DNA of 64,000 bases. It comes from Chiua virens. Taxonomy: Eukaryota; Basidiomycota; Agaricomycetes; Boletales; Boletaceae. Positions 1 to 11,898 of the stretch are shown here, piece after piece; within the stretch, counting starts at the first letter, position 1, and each line of letters starts with the position of its first letter. The stretch is from assembly GCA_019787685.1 (NCBI GenBank), contig JAHNUO010000014.1, positions 806,001 to 870,000 of the forward strand. Direction: 5' to 3'. A program made the position numbers and the translations under genes. Below the pieces are notes generated by a model that did no database searches, was not told the origin of the DNA, and saw nothing but the letters and a program-made list of their open reading frames with translations.

Positions 1-688
1 TCTATCTCTCGTCTCGGGGGGGGGGGGGGGGGGTGAGGTTTCCAAAGTTTTGGGTAAAGCGGGCGCTGTCGTGTAGGAACTGAGTAGATTTGATAGCTGC
101 CTAGACTTTCCGCGGGTATCACGTCGGAGACGGTCACGTTGGTGGGTGTATCGCGGGCAGTGGAGGAGAATGTGTGCGACGGTTTCGTCTCGATCCGGAC
201 AGTGCGGGCAGGAAGGGTTGTCGGCTTTGGATAGGCGATGGAGGTGCTTGTTTAACGGGGCGTGACCTGTTCTTAGTTGGAAGAGAATGGATGCGTGACG
301 TCGTGGTAGGCCTTCCGTGAGTTTAAAGAAGTTATGGGATGGGAGCGAGTCGTCGAGGGCTAGCATGGTTCGGGCTCGCGGTGATTTTTCGAATAGCGCT
401 CTTCGCCAGGTCTTTATGTCTTTTTTCACTTTTTATTTCGCAGCTGATTTGCTGCGGGGAAGCAGTCTAATAAGCCCTTTTGTGGTTCTAAGGCCGAGTG
501 GTAGGGATTTGGGGTCACTGGTATCGCCCCTGGCCGCGCGCTTTGCGGCGACGTCCGCTTCCTCATTGCCCGTGATGCCCATGTGGCCAGGTGTCCATCT
601 AATTTCGAGCGAGTCGAGGTTTCGATCTCGGAGGGTGGTGCGGAGACGGTCGTGACCCACCTTCCGAGAATAGACCACCTACGTTCAT
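1..688 (-). mobile_element. LINE 3' fragment: RNase H and C-terminal zinc-finger region
   Basis: The minus strand from about 678 to 433 encodes the end of an RNase H domain with the motif RWTPGHMGITGNEEADVAAK (H, E and D residues visible). Further along (about 232-160) it encodes a Cys/His motif, CPHCPDRDETVAHILLHC, typical of the C-terminus of fungal non-LTR retrotransposon ORF2. The upstream RT is absent: the fragment stops where the plus-strand LINE begins near 689. It may be the 3' half of the same LINE family inverted against the next element. It is a relic, not a host gene. Confidence 0.75.
16..33. repeat. Poly-G tract
   Basis: Run of 18 consecutive G at the very start of the window, inside or beside the LINE fragment. 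It is a homopolymer prone to length error and has no telomere-like periodicity. Confidence 0.8.
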
Positions 689-2097
689 ATGACCAGCTCG
701 AGGGATCACACACCCTCCGGCAAACCACCCCCGGCCCCCACCCGTATCAAACCCACTAGACCTGGAACGGGCCGGAGATCCTTCATATTTAGCAACAAGC
801 CCAAGGATGAAATACTCCTAGCCTACGAAAAGGAATACACCCCGAAATCCCAGACGGCGGTACTTCGCATTCTGGAAGAGCACGGCCTGTCTCTCAAGGA
901 AAATCCCGAACACATGCCCACTCTCATTACCGCGCTACTCGAATTCGCTTTTAACGCCCCCAGCACCTCAGCCCTCCATAAGGAGATACTAGGCGCGTTA
1001 TTCACTGTCATGGAAGGAGCGTGTGAACCACACACCCCGGCGCCGATACCCCAAACACTCTTTCTGGACGAGCAGATGGAAAAGATGGATAAGGCCAATG
1101 AGCGATGCGAACAGCAAATTAAAAAGCTATCTCAACTCGTAGAGGTCACCAAAGTATCCATCAGCTCATCCATCGACGAGCTCAAAAAACACACTGACCA
1201 GGCGGAAACCACGTTACGCTCTATCCCACGCCTCCCAACCTCAGTCCACCAACCTGCTCCGCCACAATCATATGCCGCCGCCGCCGCCAAGATCGGACTC
1301 AGCAGACAACACGAGGAACTAGCCGCCAAAAGCGAAGCAAAACTCCGACAGGTCGCCCTCAAATGCGATGGCAACAATCTATCCAATCTTTCCCAAAGGA
1401 ACTCGTCGCCAAAGCCGACCTGGCGCTTGAACACCTCTTCGATAAGGACGGGTACAAGAACACAATGCGATGCCTCAGCGCCCGTTCTGCGAGGGAAAAG
1501 ATCCTAATCCTGGAAATGGACAGCAGGGATAGCGCAGAGTGGTTGAAGGAAAAAGCCAACAAGGCAAGCTTCGTCACCTACTTCGGAGCTGACTTCACAT
1601 TTCTAGACACGCTATACCGAACAATCGCAGAGTTTGTCCCGGTCTCCCTAGACGTAGATGTACCATCGGCGATCTCTTGCGTCGAGCGCAGCTCCGGTTT
1701 GGCCCAAGGATCCATCCAAAAGATTACATGGGTCAAGCGACCAAACCTCCGGAGAAAAGACCAAAAGGTAGCCCGCACTATCGTATCCTTCGCCTCCGTG
1801 GAGGCCGCAAACAAGGCCATCAGATACGGTATGAACATAGAAGGGAAAAAGGTCGCAGCCCACCGAACCCACCCAGAACCCACCCGCTGCTACAAATGCC
1901 AAAAACTAGGCGACCACTTCGCCAGCAACTGCCCGTCGATCAACAAAACGTGTGGCACGTGCGGAGAGCACGACCACACCACAAAGGACTGCAAGACCGA
2001 CATACCTGAACACCGTTTCTGCATCAATTGCAACAGGAAGGGCCACGCTTCATGGGATCGCAACTGCGAATCCTTGCCGCAGCGAGGGAAAAGCTAG
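689..2097 (+). CDS. LINE ORF1 (gag-like, CCHC zinc knuckles), frameshifted
   Basis: Nucleic-acid-binding ORF1 of a non-LTR retrotransposon. Frame 689-1507 gives a charged, Pro-rich N-terminus with helical segments. The continuation lies in another frame from about 1363 to 2097, so one frameshift near 1365-1500 splits the product. The C-terminal half ends in three Cys/His knuckles: RCYKCQKLGDHFASNC, TCGTCGEHDHTTKDC and FCINCNRKGHASWDRNC. The 3' end overlaps the ORF2 start near 2028, as expected for a LINE. Its role would be to coat the element RNA. The frameshift suggests this copy is dead. Confidence 0.75.
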
Positions 2098-4034
2098 CCA
2101 GACGAAACAAGGAGATCGACCTCAAATTTTTCCCCACCCCAGACGACCCACTCACATGGATCCCCATCCATAACGAAACCGAAACCCAGCCTCGCCCTCA
2201 CACCCCTCCTCCCCACCAACACCAACCCCCCCTGGAACAGGAACCCCGCTCAGAAGAAACCATCAGAATGAGAGAGGCTGAACGTCGTCGACTCCAATCA
2301 ATTGCCGCAACCGCAAACGCCACCAACCCCCCCTCGCGCCCCCCCTGGCCGCCCCAACCCCCTCCCAATCGCCAAAACAAAAACAAAAACGCCCCTCCGC
2401 CTGCTACCTTCCCAGGAAAGCAAGGAAACCTAGACGGATTCGTCGTAAAACACCCTGCCACCCTCCTCCCCCTCAGCAGAACCAGAGGACGACATCTCCA
2501 GTTTCCACACCCTGCACGCAGCCAACATCGAAGACATCCTCACTTTCGACCCATGAACGAAAACGCTCGCGCCCCCCGACCGTCGGAGCGTCGAAACCTC
2601 CGCATCTGGCAACAGAACATGAACAAAGCGAAATCAGCCCAGCAACATTTCCTCCATAACCTTCACCCCCACGACTACGACGTGGCAGCCATCCAGGAAC
2701 CGGTAATCAACCCCGTAAACCTCACTACAGCCAACTCGAAATGGAACATCGTGTACCCATCCACCCACAACATCACAAACGCCGCCCACACCCGATCCGT
2801 CCTCTTCATCAACAAAAAGCTATCCATGGAACACTGGAGCGTCGTCCCGATCGAATCCCCGGACGTAACAGCCGTCAAAATCAGAGGATCATGGGGAAAA
2901 ATCAGAATATACAACGTGTACAACGATGGAACCCACGGAGACACCCTCGCACTACTAGAGCGCCATTTCATCGACCAATACAACAAGGACCGCGACTCTC
3001 CCTGGAACGGCGGACTGATCCTCTTAGGCGACTTTAACCGACATCACTTCTTATGGGACCACCCGAACAACTCCCACCTTTTCACCCCATCCAACATCCG
3101 AGCGGCGCAACCCCTCCTCGGCCTAATATCCACGTACAACCTAGACATGGCTCTTCCCGCCGGCACCCCAACTTTCCGATCCACAGCGACAGGGAGCCTC
3201 ATACGCCCGGACAACGTCTTCTGCTCCGAGCATCTCATGGGATCTATTGCCAGATGTGAGGTAGAGGAACACCTCATGCCCACGCAAACCGACCACTTTC
3301 CGATTATCTCCACATTCACGTTATCACCAGAGCACACTAATCCCCCCCCAGGGCACAATTTCAAAGAAACAGACTGGAAAAAATTTCCATCTGCTCTAGA
3401 AACGCGCTTACAAAACCTCCCTCAACCAGAACCGCTAACTTCAGTCGACGAGACCCGTGAGAAACTAGACGGCATTAACCGCGCCATCGCAGAATCAGTC
3501 GAACTGCACGTTCCCCTCACAAAACCCTCACCATACGCGAAATGATGGTGGACAACAGAACTAAGTGCGACTAACAAACAAATAAAACATCTCTCCTACA
3601 GATCCAAAGCGCGGAAACACATTCGCAATGACCCCGCTCACCGGGAACTACGCGAAACCCGCGCCGCCTACGCAAAGCAAATCCACCAGGCAAAAGTAGA
3701 GCACTGGAACGACTACCTGGAGGAGGTAAACATCACCAACATATGGCAGGCTCACAAATACCTCACAGACGAACCATCGGACCACTTCATCTCGAGAATA
3801 ACAACACTGCGCCAATCCCCTAACCACCCACTCCCGGACGAGCAAACCAACCAGACCAAGAGCGAACTGCTCTACGACGCATTCTTCAAACCGTGCCCAA
3901 ATGACATCCCGGATTTCTCACACACGCGATACCCAAACCCGGTTTGTCCCTTCTCCAACATCACTGACGACCAAATCCACCGTGCTATCAAACGGTTATC
4001 TCCTTATAAAGCACCCGGCCCTAACGGGGTCTGT
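2028..4034 (+). pseudogene. LINE ORF2: APE-type endonuclease and start of RT, truncated
   Basis: ORF2 nicks target DNA and reverse-transcribes the element. From about 2610 the protein has endonuclease/exonuclease/phosphatase motifs: an Asn in QNMNKA, the Glu in AIQEP, LGDFNRHH, and TDHFPI near the domain end. A TGA at 3543-3545 interrupts the frame just before WWTTEL. Coding then continues without a break in the same frame to the RT-proximal KAPGPNGVCNAV near 4030, where homology stops abruptly. The RT catalytic core and RNase H are missing. A Pro/His-rich linker (about 2160-2560) joins ORF1 and the endonuclease. Confidence 0.8.
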
Positions 4035-4261
4035 AACGCGGTGGAATCGAAAAGCGTGCGGAACGTCGGAAGACTTCGGATTGGACTGGAACGATACTGA
4101 ATTCGATGTTACGATGATACTGATGATGATAATGATAATGATGCGACGGATTGTACAAAGTAGTTTATATACGAAGGAGAAAAGGCTATGAAATGTGTAG
4201 GAAATGGTGAGCTTAGACACGACTGAATTAGGCTGAATAACGATGACAAACAAAATGAAAA
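4035..4261. other. Non-coding gap with (GAT/AAT)n microsatellite
   Basis: Stretch between the broken LINE and the next transposon. It holds a GAT/AAT trinucleotide run at 4112-4144 and no convincing ORF. The left terminus of the following DD34E transposon should lie here, but I found no match to its presumed right end. Confidence 0.5.
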
Positions 4262-6260
4262 GCTACGCGTGAGGGCGGTGAGCCTTCCGGACCAGATCGG
4301 TAGCCGGACGCGGAGCAGTCATTACACATACCACAGCAGCGAAGCCTACCAAGGGCAAGGCAGCTGCAGATGGCCCCAGCGATGTCGCCAAACTCACCAT
4401 CAAGTTACCTTCCCTAAGACCTCGCCTTGCGGAAGCAGCGGAGCAGGCAAACGCTTTGAGTCCACTTTCGGAACCACCACAATCACCCGAGATCATCATG
4501 GAGCCAGAGGCTGATATGGTGCGTATTCTCAACTATGTACATATGATCCCTCTGGGATGTCAGCAGTGTCGCTGATAAGAATTCAGCTGCCAGTGGCCTC
4601 TGCTCTCACTTCGAGTCGGGCCAACAGCTCGCAGGCTACTAGCACCCCCGGCAGGATCAAACCAGTGTTGGGTAAATTCCCGTTGCTTCAAAGTTCAGTG
4701 CTCTTACTGATTGTTCGATCTAGCACCATCTCCAAGTCCAGAGATTCAATTTGTCAACCATACCCCAGCGTCTTTCCCTCGCAAGCACCCACAGAAGGTC
4801 ACTGAAGACCCCATCTTGACCGATGTCAATCCACCGGTAAAAAAACCTAGAACAGGTGGTGCGGGTATGAGTGCTGCTATGCACAAACCATGCTCTGCCG
4901 ACAACGAGGAATCCGAAGAAGAGGCTCGCGATTTTACCGTTCATGTCCAAGTATATGAGACTAGTTTGGCTGAAAAAAAGTCAGGTCGGGGTAGCAAGTA
5001 ATCGACGACAGCAACTGTTGTGTCCGAGTCGAAGGGCCTATTCAAATTCAGTACAAATCTCAGCTTTGCCAAATTCAAGATGCGAGTGTCCTTTACCCTA
5101 TCCTGTGATTTCGGGGTCCTTCCAGTCACGAAATTTGAGTGGAAGTTCGAGGGACAGTCTCAGTCAGCTCCCCGCAAAAATCTGGGCAACACAGCTGGAT
5201 TTGAAGCCCTCCTTGATGCCATCAAAGCGAAACGTGCGACTGAGAATGTTGTTGTCTGGTTGTATACCCCAAAGCCATCAAGCGAGTCAGAAGAAGATGC
5301 CAGTGTATGTAAACATGACGCATATAACCTGCTTACTTGCTCAGATAAAATCCAGGGCGACAATGTGCAGCACGATGGTGACAACAGAGGTAGAAATGCA
5401 CTATCCGGCAACAAAACACATATTGTGAGCCGCTTGTCAGGAAAGAGTTTGAAATTTCCAACTGGATACTTGTCCATTATCTGCTGCTCGGCGTCATCTC
5501 TCATTGTTTTGATGCCAAACTTGAACGGATCAGGTTATGAGCGTGCATATACTTTTCCGTGATTTGAACAGATGGGGTGGAAGGACGAGCATGGCAATTA
5601 GTTTGAGCTAACCAATCTACGGATCAAGTTTTGGGCAAACGCTATTGTATGCGAATGTTTCGTTTACGATGCACTTCTTATAATACCTCATTGATCATTC
5701 CAGATCTGTGGAAAAGCAGAGCTTTCTGCGCCGCCGACTTCTCACCATTTCACAAAAGACAAGCGTCTTCAGGTTCCAAAAGCTGGCGCACGGGACTCGG
5801 ATGCGAGTGCTGTTGTGGGCGCTGCTAACGGGCCTTTGCCGGCACAGTATTACCCTCATACTGTGCATCCACCAGCAGGCTATGCCCCGCCTCTTCCACC
5901 AGCTTATGGGTATCCACCATACCTTACGCCCCTGCGCCTATTCAAGCTGTCCCTGGCGCTATTCCATATGGGTATCATCAACCCGCTGGTACTGGATTTC
6001 TACATCATATTCCTGGGCCGCCGACATCTTCGCCGACTAAACTATCCCATAATGTCTCGCTTGATGACTTTTGTGTCGAGTATGGGATCTCTGATAGTGA
6101 CAAGGAGAAGCCCAGGAACCTCGAGTACAGACCTGGTCACCATGGTGTTGAGAGATTCGAGGAAAGAGAATAGTGAGAATATGGAAAGTTTTCAAGATTG
6201 GGTTGGGAGACGTTCTTGGAGGCGCACCGTCACTTTCGTCAGAAAATCAAATCAGGTAAG
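4262..6260 (+). pseudogene. Transposon accessory protein (uncharacterised family), decayed
   Basis: Homologous exon by exon to the accessory gene at 27671-29653. Visible parts are: an acidic, Pro/Ser-rich N-terminus (about 4310-4940); a conserved block at about 5090-5270 with FEWKFEG and NVVVWLYTPKP (the other copy has LLWKHET and AVIFFYLPKP); an exon at about 5600-5650 reading FELTNLRIKFWANAIV (other copy FWELTTFRLDVWATAIV); a Pro/Tyr/Gly-rich tail (about 5820-6030); and a C-terminal block with DDFCVEYGISDSDKEK (about 6055-6110). The exon encoding YPVGNFKLFPDKR lies on the opposite strand at about 5430-5505, so the gene is internally inverted and cannot be intact. Function unknown. No catalytic motif was recognised. 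Confidence 0.6.
5430..5505 (-). other. Micro-inverted exon inside the accessory gene
   Basis: The minus strand reads MRDDAEQQIMDKYPVGNFKLFPDKR, which matches the coding-strand block of the 28.5 kb copy (AEPQRLQLEERYPVSNHPLFPDKR). The flanking exons of the left gene are on the plus strand. The breakpoints are approximate. Confidence 0.6.
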
Positions 6261-6377
6261 ATGTAGGTTTGTTCTCGGACCACACTGTTCGCATCTTGGC
6301 ATGTCACTTGGACTCCTGCTTCCATTTTCATCGTGTTTCATAGCATACATTCAGCTCGACTTCGGCAACATGTAACT

Positions 6378-7587
6378 CTACTCTGCAATGATGTACCCAG
6401 TATCCCGAAACCATCCCTGTGCTTTCTCCGCTGTAATACATGCAGTTGCGTCTAACAGTGCGTGAATTGGATCATCATCAAGGCGTAGCTCGTGACCATG
6501 GCGACGAATATATGCCTTGAAGGAGAGCGTGCTGTAAGTATTCTTACACTTTATAGGCGACGTACGAGCGCTGAATGATTCTTCGATTGGTGTGAGGTCC
6601 GGGGAATATGGTGGCAGGAAAAGCATATGACATCCTGAAATAACATTGTGTCGATGTAAAATGCCAATCAAAATATTTCATTACCTACTTCGTGAACAAG
6701 ATTAATGACATCTCGGTTGTGGTGAATCCGGCAGTTGTCGAGCACGATGACAGAACGTTCCTGCGGATACGAATTCATATGGGGCAACTAACAGGTGGTT
6801 TCTTGTCGAAAAAATAGTAAAAGGGCCTCGAAATATATGCACTTACAACATCTTCAGCAATAAAGTCATAGAACTGCTCAGCGTCATACGAGCCCTCTAC
6901 CACCCGTGCCGCAAGGTATCCGTCTGTTGTCAGGGCCACACACAAAGAGTATCGGGTTCCACGGACAAAGACATCGCGGATTTGAGCACGTTGTCCCTCC
7001 ATAGCTCTACCAAAACGTCGCGCATATGTGCGGTCGTTTTTGCTCGTCTCATCGATAACAACGAACTAGGATCCATCACCAACGAAATCGGTTTGGAGCA
7101 TTTGCTTGAACTCCTCGCGTCGAACCTCGACCCGTTCTAAAGCGATTTTCCGGAGCATTTTTCGAGTAAGGTCAGCATCATTCAGGTTTCGAGACGGCCT
7201 TGAGGTTGAAATCTCGATATTGTGTTCGACAGCAAGCCATGTGCAGACCTCATCAAGAAAGAGATCGGAGTCTTCAGAGTAAAGCCGCTCGATAGCGCCA
7301 AGGATTTTTCGAGTGATTTTTCGTGTGCGCCCAACCAGAGGAGACGGTGGCCGATTGACATTTCCGTATTCTGCGACGATCTTCCTCCATCGGTAACAGC
7401 TAGCTCTTGAGATTCCTAGAGCCTCACAGATGTCTTCAAGGGCCCAGCCATGGTTCCAGAGACCGAGAACACTCTCTTTGAGGTCGTCGCTGATCCGCCG
7501 ATTGACCATCGTAGACGCGTAGGGGTGGGTCCGTCGCTTTCCCCCGCTGCATGCTGTTGACACGGATTTCCTTTTTCGTCTGACCAT
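6378..7587 (-). pseudogene. DD34E transposase (IS630/Tc1-mariner type), left copy, nonsense mutation
   Basis: Cut-and-paste transposase, coded from 7587 leftwards. The N-terminus has a helix-turn-helix (GLWNHGWALEDICEALGISR, then YRWRK). The DDE core follows: first Asp in VVIDETSKND, second Asp in SVIVLDNCRIHH, and Glu in PPYSPDLTPIEE, with 34 residues between the second Asp and the Glu after removing a short intron near 6636-6690. The C-terminus is near 6378. A TAG at 7066-7068 stops the frame five codons before the first catalytic Asp, where the 26.4 kb copy has Gln (CAG). The inverted-repeat boundary at 7448 falls within this gene, but the gene runs through it uninterrupted. Confidence 0.8.
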
Positions 7588-7702
7588 CGCCGCGCCTCAA
7601 AATTTATCACACCCAATCTCGTTTCATTCACACACTGCTGTAATTGCAACTGGAGTGATCTTGTTTGTAAACGAAGTACTTTAATGAACTTTAAACGAAA
7701 AT

Positions 7703-8777
7703 CTACCAAGTCCCCCATGTCACGGCTCTCACTATTATTTCCTCGTTTGGCCCAAGTTGCCATTCAAACATTCTGGGGATGTTATCACGAGACACAGCAA
7801 TATGAATAAAAGAGACACTTACAGTTAAGTAGAGCGCATTGGCAGTTTCGGTCCCGTCACGCCGTACCGAAAGTCTAACTCGAGCGGTGAATTGGCAGTG
7901 AAGGCGCGAAAAGGGGGGAATGACGATTGCGCGCGTGTCAAACCGATGTAGCCGAAAATGCGCTGGAAAAAGGATTTTATGAGTAGGAATGTAAAGAATA
8001 AAAAAGACGTACAGTGAATATGTCTGAAATGGACTACGACCGTGTGATCGGTGTCGACCAAAGCAGTGTCGACCATCCTGTGTGTGATGCTGAAGAAAAG
8101 AAGATGAAGTAGATGCAGATAAAGTGGATAGGAAATATAATGCGTACTGGCGTAAATCTGAGCGTAAACGCACATTCAAAATGTCAGTGCGACGATAAAA
8201 TTTGCGAATTTGAAGGTAGACTTGAGGCTGTATGGACGAACGAGTGACGATGAGAAGGAAGGATAAATAAAAATAATGAGTACGCACCGGCGAGCCACCG
8301 AGTGATGGTGCGAATATATTGGTGATGGTGCCAAATATGTAGTCCATCTTGTTTGGAGGACGCTGAACGTTGGGGTCGTATAGTTGGATACTAAAACGAC
8401 AAGGTTAGATCGATTGTGGTGGAAGAAAGAAAAGAAAGACGTACGTGTCTCCAATGCTGAAGGCCAGATCGGTTACCAGAGCCGCATCACTCTCGCTAGG
8501 GAATCGAACTTGATGAAAACGGAAGTATGGTTAGTGTGGCATGACCAGCAATGAAACAACCTACTCTGGAGTGAATTGTAAGGATCCATATGTCTGGGGA
8601 CTGGATCATCCTGATGGATGTGAGCGATGTGCGAAAACGGGATGGCGGATCTGATGACTGCCATGACCATAGAAAGGGGATGGGATGGGTGGAATACGAA
8701 GGAATTTGGATGTACTGGTTGGCAGAAGGAGAGAAAGATAGCCGCGAGTCATCTTCATGCGCTTTTTGTAGTGACAA
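7703..8777 (-). CDS. BAH-domain-like protein, left-arm copy
   Basis: Multi-exon gene on the minus strand, with short introns visible as GT(A/G)...AG in the reverse complement. One exon run gives DAALVTDLAFSIGDT, then IQLYDPNVQRPP, GTITNIFAPSLGGSP, and after an intron PQVYLQIRKFYRRTDIL. The order 'functional when', 'diverse payload then', 'W/RKFYRxxD' resembles a bromo-adjacent homology domain, which reads chromatin or mediates protein contacts. The 3' exons toward 7703 are hard to join in frame, so the C-terminus is uncertain and the gene may be damaged. It lies about 60 bp from the presumed end of the DD34E transposon. Identical in the right arm. Confidence 0.4.
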
Positions 8778-8910
8778 CCTAATTGGAAAAGCGCGATTAG
8801 CACACTAGCAGTGGATTAGGTAATGAATAAATCACCACTTGTGTGGAAGTTTGACGGCGCCGCTTTGTAGTGATGTCAGCCCGATTGGAAAAGCGCGATT
8901 AGCACGCCCG
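8768..8910. repeat. Short direct repeat pair upstream of the BAH-like gene
   Basis: The block AATTGGAAAAGCGCGATTAG near 8780 recurs with one change (CGATTGGAAAAGCGCGATTAG) near 8882, each preceded by GTAGTGA. The spacing is about 100 bp, possibly promoter-proximal. The pair is mirrored near 46070-46212. Confidence 0.5.
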
Positions 8911-8939
8911 AATTGGGAAGGTGGGCTATGATTACCCAA

Positions 8940-10620
8940 TTTAGTAAACAAAGCGCGTGGAAAATGAAACACGCACAATAATGAGGTGGGCCAAAGTGGT
9001 GGGCGTGGGGGGGGGGTTTCAGGGGCATGTAACGATTGGTATGCTACGGAGACGAGGGCTCAGCCGTAAGAAAACGAAGCGGAAGACGGGAATGCGAACT
9101 TTGATGCCTACACATTCACCATTAACCGTTTGATGCGCAGAGCATGGTTTTAGGGGTATTTTCATGACATGTAGATAAATTGTCCAGGATGGTGAGGAGG
9201 ATGGAAGATGACTAAGACGTGCTAAAGGAGAAATTGGCGGGGAAAACGTTGGGGGGGATTGCACAGGAACTAAGCGAGGATTATGAGGGGGATCGCTAGG
9301 ATGAACCGCAGAGGAGCTGGGGGGGGGGGGGAACTGTGGGTGGATTTGCTGGAATGGACAGCACAGGAACTAAGGAAGGGACTAGGGGGAGAGTCGCCGG
9401 AATGGACCAGAGATACGGTCAAGTCTCGTACCGTAACGAAGGTGTCATACGGGGTAGAAAGAGGGTGAATTAAGATGCGACGTACCTCTTTAATGTCGGG
9501 TGTCCAGACGGCGATCGAGACCGGATCAACTTCGATGCACAATCAAGAGCACCAAACTGTTGGATCACGTTCTGATATGCGTATAGATACGCCCAGATCA
9601 GCAAGATCCGAAATCAAGACGTGGGGTAACACCTAGATCATGGTCTTCAAGATTCGAAAACAATTAGAAAAGGTGCATACGGAGGACGATCTACGCGGTT
9701 TTGAGGGGCGTAGATTAGGATCCGAAATTAGTCACACATAGATCTCCCTTAGGTCGTTCGTAACTTGTATTTCGGTATATTGGACTGGAACTGTAACTTG
9801 GGCTGGAACTGTAACTAGCTTTGTACTACTATTGCGTACTACGGGGTGAGTGGTCGTAAAGAAATACAATCATGGCAAGACAGGATTTAAATAGTGACCG
9901 TCAATTTCAAACCCAGCGCGTGATGCTGGGTTTGAAATCGGCCATCACTACTTAAGGTGGGAAATTAAGGTGGGAAATTTCGTGCGACTTTCTTTCTTCC
10001 TCAAGGTCTCAACCTTTTTGACGGTCACCCATGTAGCACGGCCACAAATGTCGTAGTAGATGGTAATAATACTACTTACTTGTAACGTGTAATACATTCA
10101 ATGGCCTCCAGCCTCCAACGAAACAAAGTCTTTGAGATGAGCTCTATTGCTCCGTATCTCCCCCGGTTCTGACGTGATGCGTTTAGCTCGTATCATACTG
10201 TACGTCGGATGCCGCCCTCCGTTACTCGGTAATCCTGACGATATGCTTAGGCTCGATGATCCAACGATCGGTATCAATCATCGTTATTCATCAGGAAACC
10301 TCACATGTAGGCTTTGTAGTCCTGTAGTACTGGTCGACTTCTTCTCCTTCAATTTATAAAATTATATAGTCACCTAATCCGAGCTAATCACCTATATATG
10401 ACCATATAGGAATGCATAATTAGAAACCCACTACTACATAGAATACAAACCAACCCTATAGCACAGCCTATAGCACAGTTCTGGACATGGTATCATCGAC
10501 AAATGGCAATATATTGATTGTGGACGGTACTACTACAACTATAGTGTCAGTCTGATACAAGTTGTTACAGGTCCTTACCGAGTGTTCCAGCGCACACCTG
10601 AGTCAGCCTGACCGATCGAC
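8940..10620. other. Left-arm intergenic region, no supported gene
   Basis: Contains G-rich tracts (9007-9016; a run of 13 G near 9319-9331), a strong hairpin at 9904-9938 and AT-rich sequence. Short open frames such as 9270-9542 (minus) have no recognisable motif. The mirrored region is about 44360-46040. Confidence 0.45.
9904..9938. repeat. Perfect 14-bp hairpin, left arm
   Basis: ATTTCAAACCCAGC, a 7-nt loop, then GCTGGGTTTGAAAT. The flanks (AGTGACCGTCA / CGGCCATCACT) extend the pairing imperfectly. It resembles the stem of a small foldback element. Mirrored at 45043-45077. Confidence 0.7.
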
Positions 10621-10723
10621 GGTCAAATCCCCTGCATCGTCGGAAGTTCTCGAAACCCACGCTCGGAGCCAACCAGGATATCTGGCCGGTTTGACATCCT
10701 CCCGACTCCTCCGAGGTGCAGGA

Positions 10724-11898
10724 TCAGTTCGCGAGGATGATTTCGGGGTGGATGTTGACGAACGATCGTGCTGACAACGTGGACGTCAGTGCGTCGTTCA
10801 TTGAGACAGGAAAAATCACTCGGGTTGTTAGATGAACGGTCCAGACAGTTGACCAAGGCGACATGTGGGAGCACTTCCACTTGATCGAGCTGGATGCGGT
10901 ACCGAGCGTGCACATCGCAGCGCTGGCCACAAGCGACCGTGGCCACAGTGATGTCGGGACAGAGCTAATGTGATCAAGTTGTGGGGTGAGTGAATGCGAG
11001 GGAGAGCGAAACGACAAAAAATGAACCTGATGTCCTGGCATGCCAATACTGGGCAAGAACATGTTAGTTGCTGAGGCTCGAAATGGCAGACAGGTGGATG
11101 GGGTGTAATGTACAATTTTGGCACGCCGAGCTGAGTGGCTCGAGCAGTGCGTGGTAGGCGAGCATATCTACCTGTATCATGAGCAGCAAGGCTAAACGAC
11201 GACTATAGTCAAAACGGATACCCACGCGCGTATGCTTTCGAGCCGAACAATCCTTGCTCTTTGCCAGCAAAGGCGATGAGTTCAATGTTGGTATGGAACT
11301 TGAGGCTGTGCACCTTAATACGTTGAGCGATCGCAAGTAATGAGACGGTGCCAGAATCATCGTCATTGCCGCCAGGTACCTACGGAAAACGACACCAGTG
11401 TATCAGTAGAAAATTAGCACAAAAGCGCACGGGTGACGAGCCAAATAACCCTCATGGATCATAGTGACCTGAGATCAGAACCATTACCTCCTGGTCTATT
11501 GTGCCAGCATATCTACTTCACGCGCAATGAATGCCCTGCGTCCAATGAGCAGAAGCGCAAGTCGGGAAAAACGACTTACCAGACGACGTTGGGTACAACA
11601 TCAAGAATAACTTGAGCTCGCACGAAGCACCGGTATCCTCGCGCGACCCATTAGAAAATAAACGGCACGACTCGATCCTGGATGTGCTGTCTCCGTTGCT
11701 CAGGTAGTGAGTATCCTTGCGCATCCTGTCGATAGAGATGCCATTGACGATACTCACAATGATAGGGTCAAATTCGAGGGAGGAGAGGAGCTTGCGAACG
11801 TGAGCGATGGCTTCTGCTGGGACGGGGAGGTAGGAGACGGGAGTGGGTGGAATCGGGGGGCCTTCCAGTAGCGTGGAGACTGCATGGGCGGTCAACAC
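10724..11898 (-). CDS. M28-family metallopeptidase-like gene, left-arm copy
   Basis: Likely Zn-dependent aminopeptidase. Read on the minus strand, the N-terminal part has AHAVSTLLEGPPIPPTPVSY and FDPIIVSIVNGISIDRM. Then come family hallmarks: VMVLISGHYD (metal-ligand His/Asp); GGNDDDSGTVSLLAIAQRI (bridging Asp region); and ELIAFAGKEQGLFGSKAYA, where M28 enzymes usually have EEQG, here KEQG. IQVDMLAYHALLEPL follows (second Asp region). Introns are short. Some joins require frame changes and the C-terminal His region is unclear, so it may be a damaged gene. It is divergent from HFM1, whose start is about 280 bp away. No clear signal peptide was found. Confidence 0.6.

Larger units (their letters stand above)
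4262..7640. mobile_element. Two-gene DD34E (IS630/Tc1-mariner) transposon, left copy
   Basis: Decayed transposon with a plus-strand accessory gene (about 4262-6260) convergent with a minus-strand DD34E transposase (6378-7587). This is the same order as in the better-preserved element at 26303-29794. The probable right terminus is 7640: inward from a TA at 7641-7642 the reverse strand starts CAGCAGTGTG, as the other element starts CAGC after a TA. The left terminus was not identified, so 4262 is only the start of recognisable coding sequence. The last 193 bp are inside the left arm of the giant inverted repeat. Confidence 0.65.

Noticed and set aside
16..33. Poly-G as a telomere or chromosome end
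   Set aside because: A single homopolymer without repeated units, next to LINE sequence.
317..655. Plus-strand 112-codon frame
   Set aside because: Antisense shadow of the RNase H coding frame on the minus strand.
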